In this document: in pieces, positions 1 through 5,975 of the stretch
How positions within the stretch are numbered: the stretch's first letter is position 1
Layout: each line of letters opens with the position of its first letter
Assembly (NCBI GenBank): GCA_003507115.1
Contig: DNWN01000079.1
Location: 1-12,286 of the forward strand
DNA: 12,286 nucleotides
Direction: 5' to 3'
Source of the DNA: Cryomorphaceae bacterium
Lineage (GTDB): Bacteria; Bacteroidota; Bacteroidia; Flavobacteriales; Schleiferiaceae
Position numbers and translations under genes: made by a program
Notes under the pieces: generated by a model
Told to the model about the DNA's origin: nothing
What the model saw: only the letters and a program-made list of their open reading frames with translations
Database searches by the model: none

Positions 1-252
1 GAGCTCATCATGAACGAGAAGTACATAGCTATGTACACTCACGTGGAGGCTTGGACGGACTGGCGCCGTACGGGTTTCCCGGCAATTTCTACCCCTGCAG
101 GTGCTCTTTTGACTGCGATCCCTCGTCGTATGCCTTACCCAGAAGGCGAATACCTGTATAATTCGGCCAATGTGCCAATGCCATTGAGCGCGACACCAGA
201 TGAAAAATTTGGAGCGAGCTCGACCTACCGCCTTTGGTGGGACGCAAACTAA
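1..252 (+). CDS. SusD/RagB-like outer-membrane lipoprotein, C-terminal fragment
   Basis: The reading frame is open from base 1 and ends at TAA 250-252, giving the last 83 residues of a longer protein whose start lies outside the window. The segment contains EAWTDWRRTGFP, then IPRRMPYPEGEYLYN with a following Asn-rich stretch, and ends in LWWDAN. This pattern (Trp/Arg-rich EAWxDxRRTG, then an IPRRxxYPxxE motif near the C-terminus) is how SusD-like proteins of the SusD-like_2 type end. Known members are surface lipoproteins that capture glycans or peptides for a partner SusC TonB-dependent transporter. The lipobox and the SusC partner, usually just upstream, cannot be seen here. The ATG at base 10 is internal and not the true start. 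The substrate cannot be inferred from this fragment. The gene is followed directly by an inverted repeat and a strong terminator, so it is the last gene of its transcript. Confidence 0.8.
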   Translation, partial: ELIMNEKYIAMYTHVEAWTDWRRTGFPAISTPAGALLTAIPRRMPYPEGEYLYNSANVPMPLSATPDEKFGASSTYRLWWDAN

Positions 253-267
253 TTGGTGTTAGTTTGC
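244..267. repeat. 9-bp inverted repeat across the SusD-like stop codon
   Basis: GCAAACTAA (244-252) and TTAGTTTGC (259-267) are perfect inverted copies separated by the 6-nt loop TTGGTG. The left arm contains the last two sense codons and the TAA stop. The + strand RNA could form a stem with 5 A-U and 4 G-C/C-G type steps directly ahead of the stronger terminator hairpin. No T-run follows it, so it is not a terminator on its own. It may protect the 3' end of the mRNA or be fortuitous. Confidence 0.5.
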
Positions 268-280
268 ATGTTAAACGCGA

Positions 281-309
281 GCCGCCCCGGAAACGGGGCG
301 GCTTTTTTT
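281..309 (+). terminator. Rho-independent terminator of the SusD-like gene
   Basis: GCCGCCCCG (281-289) pairs perfectly with CGGGGCGGC (294-302) around a GAAA tetraloop (290-293), followed at once by seven T residues (303-309). This is a textbook intrinsic terminator, 28 nt past the TAA of the SusD-like gene and on the same strand. Confidence 0.93.
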
Positions 310-321
310 ATAAGGCATCAC

Positions 322-355
322 AAAAAAAATAACCCGCTTGCAGCGCAAGCGGGTT
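322..355 (-). terminator. Rho-independent terminator of efp and the lipid A operon
   Basis: AACCCGCTTG (331-340) pairs perfectly with CAAGCGGGTT (346-355). The inner C341-G345 pair can extend the stem to 11 bp around a 3-nt loop. On the - strand the hairpin is followed by an A and eight T residues (complement of the A-run 322-329). It lies 25 nt past the efp stop, so it ends the - strand transcript. Together with the + terminator at 281-309 it insulates the two convergent genes. Confidence 0.92.
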
Positions 356-380
356 AGGCAAAGGAAGGGAGGACCAATAC

Positions 381-944
381 TTACTTGGCTCGCTCTTTAT
401 ATGTACCGTCTGCGGTATTGATCACAATCTTCTCTCCAATTTCAATAAATAGGGGAACACGGATTTCAGCTCCGCTCTCTACCGTGGCAGGCTTTAAGGT
501 GTTTGTCGCCGTATTGCCTTTCATTCCAGGCTCGGTGTACGTGACTTCCATCACGACAGTTTGAGGGACCTCAACACTCAAGGGTCGATCTTCGTCCGCG
601 TGGAATAAAACCATACACTCCATGCCATCTTTCAAAAAGCCGGGCGCGTTGATTAATTCTTTGGCCATGGGAAGCTGTTCATACGACTCCATATTCATGA
701 AGTGGTAGCCATCGGCATCATTGTACAAGAACTGATAGGTACGGTATTCAATACGAATGTCATCAAGCTTGGCTCCGCTTGGGAAGGTGTGTTCCAAAAC
801 ACGGCCGTCATTGAGGTTGCGCATTTTGGTCCGCACAAAAGCCGCCCCTTTACCCGGTTTGACGTGAAGAAATTCAATGATCTGGTATGGTGCGTGGTTG
901 TGCGTGATACAGAGCCCGTTTTTAATGTCGGAGGTCGAAGCCAT
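381..944 (-). CDS. efp: Translation elongation factor P
   Basis: EF-P binds ribosomes stalled on consecutive prolines, between the P and E sites, and promotes peptide bond formation. The 187-residue product has the usual length. It starts MASTSDIKNGLC and continues IIEFLHVKPGKGAAFVRTK, the KOW-like domain I with its exposed loop. Lys32 in PGKG corresponds to the tip residue that is beta-lysylated in E. coli (Lys34). Whether it is modified here cannot be told, and no epmA or epmB gene is in the window. The two OB domains follow, with VVMEVTYTEPGMKGNTA near residues 127-143. The start at 944 fits homologues; the frame stays open further upstream to a TTG at 1014-1016, but that extension does not look like EF-P and overlaps the ABC gene. 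The gene lies 23 nt after the ABC ATPase gene, ends in a strong terminator, and has a promoter-like element at 971-978, so it may be transcribed both with the operon and alone. Confidence 0.97.
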   Translation of the reverse strand: MASTSDIKNGLCITHNHAPYQIIEFLHVKPGKGAAFVRTKMRNLNDGRVLEHTFPSGAKLDDIRIEYRTYQFLYNDADGYHFMNMESYEQLPMAKELINAPGFLKDGMECMVLFHADEDRPLSVEVPQTVVMEVTYTEPGMKGNTATNTLKPATVESGAEIRVPLFIEIGEKIVINTADGTYKERAK

Positions 945-967
945 ATCGTTAGATTGCGTTAATTCGA

Positions 968-1597
968 TTACAAAGGTACGACCGCTTCCCCTGTGGGGAG
1001 AAAGGCTCGACGGCAATGCATGGTTTCTTCTTTCTTGTGGTTAGAGGCCACAAAAACGATTCGATGTGAATACCGAAGCGTCGGAGAAAGGGATGCGCCC
1101 AACAAAGTGCTATACCATTCAATGCCCACTTGATCCAAATGGGAGCATGGTTCGTCGAGCAGTAGGAGAGGGGCATCCGTCCAGATAGCTAAGGCTAGTT
1201 TTATACGTTGTTTCATCCCACTCGATAGTTGGGCGAGCGGGCGGTCAAAGGCATATGGGGGAATAGGTAGATGCTCAAGGCCTGCCTCGGGGCGGAAGGC
1301 CCTTAATTGGGCATGTTGGGCGAAGAGTTCTTTTGGGGTATACCCATCAATAAGATCGACATGGGGTCCGGTGTATGAGGTGTGCAGGCTCCATGTTTCG
1401 GAGGGGATGTCTTCGCATCGAAGGTGTCCTCGGGTAGGGGAAATCTGTCCGCTTAGCAACTTGAGTAGGGTACTTTTCCCCGAACCATTCCCCCCATAAA
1501 TAGCTACGGTTTCACAAGGTTCAAATTGTTGCGTCCATTCAGGAATGACCACCTGCCCCTGGTATGTTTTAGAAAGTTGAAGCAGCTCAAGCGCCAT
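968..1597 (-). CDS. ABC-type ATPase, orphan, lipid A operon family
   Basis: A 209-residue stand-alone nucleotide-binding domain. Visible motifs: Walker A GGNGSGKST (35-43), signature LSSGMKQR (124-131), Walker B LLLLDEP (144-150) with catalytic Glu149, D-loop SHLD (152-155) and H-loop His187 in ASNHK. Where a Q-loop Gln is expected, after Walker A, the sequence reads SYTGPHVDLID (74-84) with no Gln. ATPases of this type, encoded beside lpxA, are familiar in Flavobacteriales and are loosely CcmA-like. No permease gene is in the window, so the transported substrate is unknown; it may pair with a distant membrane protein or act in a non-transport role. The start ATG is 2 nt past the lpxA stop, implying translational coupling. 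The operon position suggests, but does not prove, an envelope lipid role. Confidence 0.88.
   Translation of the reverse strand: MALELLQLSKTYQGQVVIPEWTQQFEPCETVAIYGGNGSGKSTLLKLLSGQISPTRGHLRCEDIPSETWSLHTSYTGPHVDLIDGYTPKELFAQHAQLRAFRPEAGLEHLPIPPYAFDRPLAQLSSGMKQRIKLALAIWTDAPLLLLDEPCSHLDQVGIEWYSTLLGASLSPTLRYSHRIVFVASNHKKEETMHCRRAFLPTGEAVVPL
971..978 (-). promoter_or_regulatory. Probable -7 promoter element of efp
   Basis: On the - strand this reads TACCTTTG, an exact match to the Bacteroidota -7 consensus TAnnTTTG. It sits 26 nt before the efp start codon, inside the last codons of the ABC ATPase gene, and predicts a leader of about 20 nt. No clear TTG -33 element was found at the usual distance. 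The same octamer precedes tsaE. Confidence 0.5.
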
Positions 1598-1599
1598 AA

Positions 1600-2373
1600 T
1601 TAGGCATTTTTCACGATGCCCCGATCTGAGGCAAGCAGGAAACGAAGGATTTTGCTACGCTCGGGACTTTCCGGTACTTCGAGTTCAATTTGACTAATCG
1701 CTTGGGAGGTATTGAAGCCAGATTGATACACCAGTCGGTAGGCGTGGTGTACTTCTTCAATTCGAGCGTTCTTGAACCCTCTACGTCGCAAGCCCAAGGC
1801 ATTGACTCCTTCATAAGATAGCGGCTCCCGAGCAACGGTAATAAATGGAGGCACGTCTTTTCGGACGAGAGAACCTCCGCCAACCATGACATGGGCACCG
1901 ATTTTAACAAATTGGTGAACGGCTGAGAGGCCACCGATAATGGACCAATCTCCGATTTCAACATGGCCAGCGAGGGCGACATTGTTGACGAGAATGACAT
2001 GATCTCCGATTTGACAATCATGCGCTACATGCGCACAGGCCATAACCAAGCACTCTCGGCCCAAGACCGTTTTTCCTAGGGCTTTGGTGCCGCGGTTGAT
2101 GGTGGCGCACTCTCGAATGGTGCATCCGTCTCCGAGAATTACTTGGGAGTACTCGCCTTCAAATTTGAGATCTTGCGGGATACCACCCACGACGGCACCA
2201 TGGAAAACGCGGCAATTTTTGCCCATTCGGGTGCCTGAAAGGATCGCGGCACCGCTGGCAATCCAAGAGCCTTCCCCGATTTCGACATCGGCTTCAATGA
2301 CAGCAAAGGCCTCTACGGTAATGTTGCCAGCCAATTTAGCTTCGGGATGGACGGAGGCGAGGGGAGAAATCAC
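1600..2373 (-). CDS. lpxA: Acyl-ACP--UDP-N-acetylglucosamine O-acyltransferase
   Basis: LpxA transfers a 3-hydroxyacyl chain from acyl carrier protein to the 3-OH of UDP-GlcNAc, the first step of lipid A synthesis in the cytoplasm. The 257 residues form a left-handed beta helix of hexapeptide repeats followed by a C-terminal helical part. The motif MACAHVAHDCQIG (111-123) contains the catalytic His118, equivalent to E. coli His125, and LVNNVALAGHV follows. With the same offset of 7, Gly166 falls on the E. coli chain-length ruler position Gly173, so a long acyl chain is plausible; this alignment was done by eye. EGVNALGLRRRGF is also characteristic. The start is GTG (- strand, 2371-2373), 2 nt after the lpxC/fabZ TAA; the next in-frame Met is residue 50, too far in. 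It lies 2 nt ahead of the ABC ATPase gene. Confidence 0.97.
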   Translation of the reverse strand: MISPLASVHPEAKLAGNITVEAFAVIEADVEIGEGSWIASGAAILSGTRMGKNCRVFHGAVVGGIPQDLKFEGEYSQVILGDGCTIRECATINRGTKALGKTVLGRECLVMACAHVAHDCQIGDHVILVNNVALAGHVEIGDWSIIGGLSAVHQFVKIGAHVMVGGGSLVRKDVPPFITVAREPLSYEGVNALGLRRRGFKNARIEEVHHAYRLVYQSGFNTSQAISQIELEVPESPERSKILRFLLASDRGIVKNA

Positions 2374-2375
2374 GT

Positions 2376-3752
2376 TTACTTGTCTTTGGTGATGAGCGCC
2401 GTGAAGTGTCCTTCTGAGGCCAATTTAGATCCAACCCAAGCTTGCCCACGCATTTGCACGATGCCGCGGCGGATGGGTTCCGTGAACTGTAGATGAAAGA
2501 CCAAGGTGTCGCCGGGGCCTACTTTGTTTTTGAATTTGACTTGATCCATTTTCAAAAAGTAGGTCAAGTAGTTTTCCGGATCGGGCACCGTACTCAAGGC
2601 CAATATGCCTCCGACCTGGGCCATCGCTTCCAGTTGGAGCACGCCAGGCATGACCGGAGCGCCAGGGAAGTGCCCTGTAAAGAAGGGCTCGTTCATGGTC
2701 ACGGCCTTCATGCCGACAATTTCATTCTCGGACATTTCCAAAATCTTGTCCACCAATAAAAATGGTGGGCGGTGGGGAAGGATGGACATGATTTTTGTCA
2801 CGTCCATCAAGGGCGTCTGATCGGGATGGTAGGTGGGGATTCCCTTGGTACTTGCGTCTTCCATGATTTTTTGTGCGAGTAGGGTATTGGTTTTGTGTCC
2901 AGGTTTAAAAGTACGAATATGTGCTCGGATGGGCTGCCCCAAGAGTGCGATATCCCCAATGAGATCCAGCAACTTATGGCTGGCAGGTTCATTGGGTAGA
3001 CGGAATGGAGTCAAGGGTATGGGGCCCACGTCGTCGCGGCGGACGAGGGTCTCGCCCACAAAATCGTTGAGGGCGAGCCAATCGGATTCTGTCAACGGTG
3101 CATCCACAACGAGAACCCCGGATCCTGGACGCGCGCCTTTGAGCAGACCGCGATGAATGAGGGGGGTGATGTGGGTGGCGAGGGTAAACGTGCGAGCGGG
3201 GGCAATGTCGGCTCCATAATCTTTGCCGCTTCGAAAGTGGGCGTTAACGGGGCCCACAGCCTCGGCTTCGTGGCTCAGGGTGACCTCAAACGAAGGCAAA
3301 TCAGCGGGGTAGGCTTCCGCCCAAGCGCCTGTTTCGGGATCTTCGACGCGAATGGGGGCTTGTAGGGTAATTCCATGCTCTAGCTGGGGGCTAGGGCTGC
3401 ATCCAGCTTGGTGAATAGCTTCCCACCAGGGAAGTGCTGACCCATCCAAAATGGGTATTTCGCTGGCGGTGAGTTCGATGCGTGCGTGGTAAATGCCTGC
3501 CGCATACAAGGCAGAAAGCAGATGTTCGGCCGTATGCACGGTCGTTTCTCCGTTGGATAGAGTGGTGCGACGGTCTGTATCGGTCACACAGCTGGGCGAG
3601 ACGCGCAATGGAGTCGCCTCGGGGCAATCCATACGATGGAAAACATAGCCATGGCCAGTCGGAGCTGGATGAACCGTCACGGTGCACGAGTCACCGGAGT
3701 GGATGCCTTGGCCCGTTAATTGGAAAGGGTGGAGGAGAGTGTAGGACGTCAC
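2376..3752 (-). CDS. lpxC/fabZ: Bifunctional LpxC deacetylase / FabZ dehydratase fusion
   Basis: This is a 458-residue fusion of two enzymes. Residues 1 to about 305 are LpxC, the zinc deacetylase that makes the committed step of lipid A synthesis. HTAEH (73-77) carries the base Glu76 and zinc ligand His77; SHKLLD (258-263) carries zinc ligands His259 and Asp263; GHKTN (285-289) carries His286, matching E. coli His265. Residues about 315-458 are FabZ, the 3-hydroxyacyl-ACP dehydratase, with LPHRPPFLLVD (325-335), catalytic His361 in GHFPGAPVMPG and Glu375 in LEAMAQ. Both active sites look intact. The fusion is the usual arrangement in Bacteroidota and couples the use of hydroxyacyl-ACP in lipid A with its dehydration for fatty acid synthesis. 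The start is GTG, overlapping the lpxD stop in a 4-nt GTGA (3749-3752). The stop lies 2 nt before the lpxA GTG. Confidence 0.97.
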   Translation of the reverse strand: MTSYTLLHPFQLTGQGIHSGDSCTVTVHPAPTGHGYVFHRMDCPEATPLRVSPSCVTDTDRRTTLSNGETTVHTAEHLLSALYAAGIYHARIELTASEIPILDGSALPWWEAIHQAGCSPSPQLEHGITLQAPIRVEDPETGAWAEAYPADLPSFEVTLSHEAEAVGPVNAHFRSGKDYGADIAPARTFTLATHITPLIHRGLLKGARPGSGVLVVDAPLTESDWLALNDFVGETLVRRDDVGPIPLTPFRLPNEPASHKLLDLIGDIALLGQPIRAHIRTFKPGHKTNTLLAQKIMEDASTKGIPTYHPDQTPLMDVTKIMSILPHRPPFLLVDKILEMSENEIVGMKAVTMNEPFFTGHFPGAPVMPGVLQLEAMAQVGGILALSTVPDPENYLTYFLKMDQVKFKNKVGPGDTLVFHLQFTEPIRRGIVQMRGQAWVGSKLASEGHFTALITKDK

Positions 3753-4696
3753 GAACGGGGCTTCATGTTGGAGGCCGCAAATTTCCGACGAAATATCGAA
3801 GCTTCTTCAGCGGGATACCCAAGGATTTCCATATTGCTTCCAAAACTACGTGTTACGCCACTTTTTCCGCCGATTCGAGTATGGTCCCCAATAGTCAAGT
3901 GCCCTGCAATACCAACTTGTCCACCAATTTGAACGCCGTGACCGATCGTGGTACTCCCCGCGATGCCGACTTGTCCCGCCAGCACGCAGCTTTCGCCGAT
4001 TCGGACGTTGTGTCCGATTTGGCATAAGTTATCCAGCTTGGTGCCTTGACCAATGTAGGTTGCCCCGACGACCGCCCGGTCAATGCAGCTATTGGCGCCG
4101 ATTTCTACGTGGTCAGCGAGGATGGCCTGGCCGATGTGCTTGATTTTTTCCAAGCCGGCGCTTTTTTTCCGCGGCGGGGCAAATCCAAATCCATCCGAAC
4201 CAATCACGGTGCCAGAGTGAAGGATACAGTGCGCACCAATTTCCGTAAAAGGATAGAGCGTAACGTTGGGATGGATCACCGTGCCTTCGCCAATTTTTAC
4301 GTGGGCCCCGATGCGCACGCCCGGGGCGAGCTGTGCGCTGGGGTGAATATCTGCCGTGGGGTCGATGGCTTCGGATCCCCATACACTGTGGTTTCCGAAT
4401 TGATGCAGAATTTGCGCCCAGGCATAATAGGGGGATTCGACGCGAAGAAAACATCCACGATAGCCATCAGGTCGCACTTGTTTGGGCCCTACGAGCACAG
4501 CCGAGGCCTGGCACTCGCCTAAGTGTTTGGCATAGGTGCCCTGAGCTAAGAAGCTGAGCCCCCCTTCATGCCCGGGTTCAAGGGTGCACAAGTACGTAAT
4601 ATCTATGGCGCATTCCCCTTCTATCTGGGCGCCCACAGTAGCCGCCAAGACAGAAATAGACTGGGGGGAGATGCGTGTTGCGTTTAGTCGATCCAT
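3749..4696 (-). CDS. lpxD: UDP-3-O-acylglucosamine N-acyltransferase, short C-terminus
   Basis: LpxD adds the second hydroxyacyl chain, on the 2-amino group, after LpxC. From the ATG at 4696 the protein has 315 residues: an N-terminal uridine-binding domain (1 to about 105, with LSFLAQGTYAKHLGECQASAV at about 48-67), then the left-handed beta helix. Residues 165-172 read IGSDGFGF, a conserved LpxD loop, and His229 in CQIGHNVRIG is the likely catalytic base (E. coli His239). After the final GYPAEEAS turn only about 16 residues remain, so the C-terminal helices found in most homologues of about 340 residues appear cut short. The ATG overlaps the end of the HD gene by 13 nt. An in-frame GTG at 4715-4717 is possible, but the 7 residues it would add do not look like LpxD. 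The stop overlaps the lpxC/fabZ start by 4 nt. Confidence 0.95.
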   Translation of the reverse strand: MDRLNATRISPQSISVLAATVGAQIEGECAIDITYLCTLEPGHEGGLSFLAQGTYAKHLGECQASAVLVGPKQVRPDGYRGCFLRVESPYYAWAQILHQFGNHSVWGSEAIDPTADIHPSAQLAPGVRIGAHVKIGEGTVIHPNVTLYPFTEIGAHCILHSGTVIGSDGFGFAPPRKKSAGLEKIKHIGQAILADHVEIGANSCIDRAVVGATYIGQGTKLDNLCQIGHNVRIGESCVLAGQVGIAGSTTIGHGVQIGGQVGIAGHLTIGDHTRIGGKSGVTRSFGSNMEILGYPAEEASIFRRKFAASNMKPRS

Positions 4697-5937
4697 TCGA
4701 TGCCTTTGGGCCAACACACAAATGGTCGTGTGATGGTATGACTATAAACGCTCAAAGGAAGGATTTCGGATGCCTCCGATAAAGGAATTACTTTACCGCT
4801 TTTCTTGAGGATTCTAATTTCTTGCTTGTCCGACTTGTAGGTGGCGTTACTGGCCATGCCTTCCAGGACAAAATGCCGGCAATCCGCCAAGGGAAAGCCC
4901 CAGGTTTCATGAACTTTGGCCTCCAATTCCGCCCGCTGAAAATTCGTGAGCGCTTCTGGCAAAAATTTAATTCGGAAAAGGCGCCGGTTGAGCAGGCGAT
5001 CCGCTAATTCTCGGAGAACCGGGTCGGCATGCTGAGTCCATTGCTTCATCGCGCCCAGAATATCGGCGTCGTCCAGGCGGGTAAACGCCGCGAGAATGGT
5101 CGGATCTTGCTGAAAGTCCTGCATCGTAGGGCGCTTTTCGAGGAAAAGTTGCAATTCGGCCCCGGCAAAAAGTGTTTCACCCTGTTGGACGAGTTCATGA
5201 GCACGCCGTAGCAATTGAACGAGCATGTATTCCGCGCTCAAAACGGCCTTGTGCATATAGACTTGCCAATACATCAAGCTCCGACTGATCAAGAATTTCT
5301 CAATCGAACTTATGCCTTTACTATCGAGTACGAGTTCACCATCAGCCACATTGAGCATATGAAGCAGGCGTTCAGAATTGATGGCCCCTTCCACTACGCC
5401 CGTATAGAAGGCATCCCGACGCAAATAATCCATGCGGTCCATGTCCAACTGTGAGGAAATGAGTTGGTGCAAAAACCGCTTGGGGTGCTGATTGTGAAAA
5501 ATTTCCAAGGCCTCGGTCAGTGCGCCATCCATTTCTTGGTTGAGGCGCTCCATGAGCAGCGTCGAGAGGGCTTCATGCGATACGCCGTTCACGAGGGTGT
5601 GCTCGAGGGCATGAGAAAATGGTCCGTGCCCAATATCGTGCAAGAGTATGGCGATTTGGACCGATTCGGCTTCGCTTGGCGTGATGGCATGACCCTTGCT
5701 CTGTAAAACGGCCACGGCTCGCTGCATCAAGTGCATAGCGCCGAGCGCATGGTGGAAGCGGGTGTGATAGGCGCCCGGATAAACCAGATAGCTCAATCCA
5801 AGTTGCCCAATTCGACGCAAGCGCTGAAAGTAGGGGTGCTCAATGAGATCAAAAATGCGTTCTGTCGGGATCGCAATGAAACCGTAGATCGGATCGTTGA
5901 AGAGTTTGAACTTGTTCGTTTCGTGGCCGACAGACAT
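4684..5937 (-). CDS. HD-domain phosphohydrolase, SAMHD1/dGTPase-like
   Basis: The 417-residue protein belongs to the COG1078-type HD superfamily, related to SAMHD1 and bacterial dNTP triphosphohydrolases. The start MSVGHETNKFKLFNDPIYGFI is typical. The metal site is complete: RFHHALGAMH (60-69) with His63, HDIGHGPFSH (100-109) with His100-Asp101, and QLDMDRMDYLRRD (163-175) with Asp165, assigned by eye to SAMHD1 His167, His206-Asp207 and Asp311. This supports metal-dependent phosphohydrolase activity, perhaps on dNTPs, but the substrate is not shown by sequence. It is the first gene of the - strand run and overlaps lpxD by 13 nt, so it is co-transcribed with lipid A genes, an association seen widely in the phylum without a known reason. 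Its ATG is the only reasonable start. It is divergent from porX across 38 bp. Confidence 0.93.
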   Translation of the reverse strand: MSVGHETNKFKLFNDPIYGFIAIPTERIFDLIEHPYFQRLRRIGQLGLSYLVYPGAYHTRFHHALGAMHLMQRAVAVLQSKGHAITPSEAESVQIAILLHDIGHGPFSHALEHTLVNGVSHEALSTLLMERLNQEMDGALTEALEIFHNQHPKRFLHQLISSQLDMDRMDYLRRDAFYTGVVEGAINSERLLHMLNVADGELVLDSKGISSIEKFLISRSLMYWQVYMHKAVLSAEYMLVQLLRRAHELVQQGETLFAGAELQLFLEKRPTMQDFQQDPTILAAFTRLDDADILGAMKQWTQHADPVLRELADRLLNRRLFRIKFLPEALTNFQRAELEAKVHETWGFPLADCRHFVLEGMASNATYKSDKQEIRILKKSGKVIPLSEASEILPLSVYSHTITRPFVCWPKGIEWID

Positions 5938-5956
5938 GTACGTGGAATAGGAGCCG

Positions 5957-5964
5957 TAAATTTA
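5957..5964. promoter_or_regulatory. Palindromic -7-like element between HD gene and porX
   Basis: TAAATTTA is its own reverse complement and differs from the Bacteroidota -7 consensus TAnnTTTG only at the last base, on both strands. It is the only such element in the 38-bp spacer 5938-5975. On the + strand it lies 11 nt before the porX ATG, on the - strand 19 nt before the HD gene ATG. No -33 TTG was seen on either side, so confidence is modest. Confidence 0.35.
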
Positions 5965-5975
5965 ACCCATATCAC

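Noticed and set aside
945..1016. Extension of efp upstream to a TTG at 1014-1016
   Set aside because: The 24 extra residues do not resemble EF-P, which starts MASTSDI in relatives, and they would overlap the ABC gene and its promoter element.
3482..4027. A 181-codon + strand open frame across lpxC/fabZ and lpxD
   Set aside because: It is antisense to two strongly conserved genes and its translation is low-complexity Arg/Ser/Gly-rich, as expected for a shadow frame.
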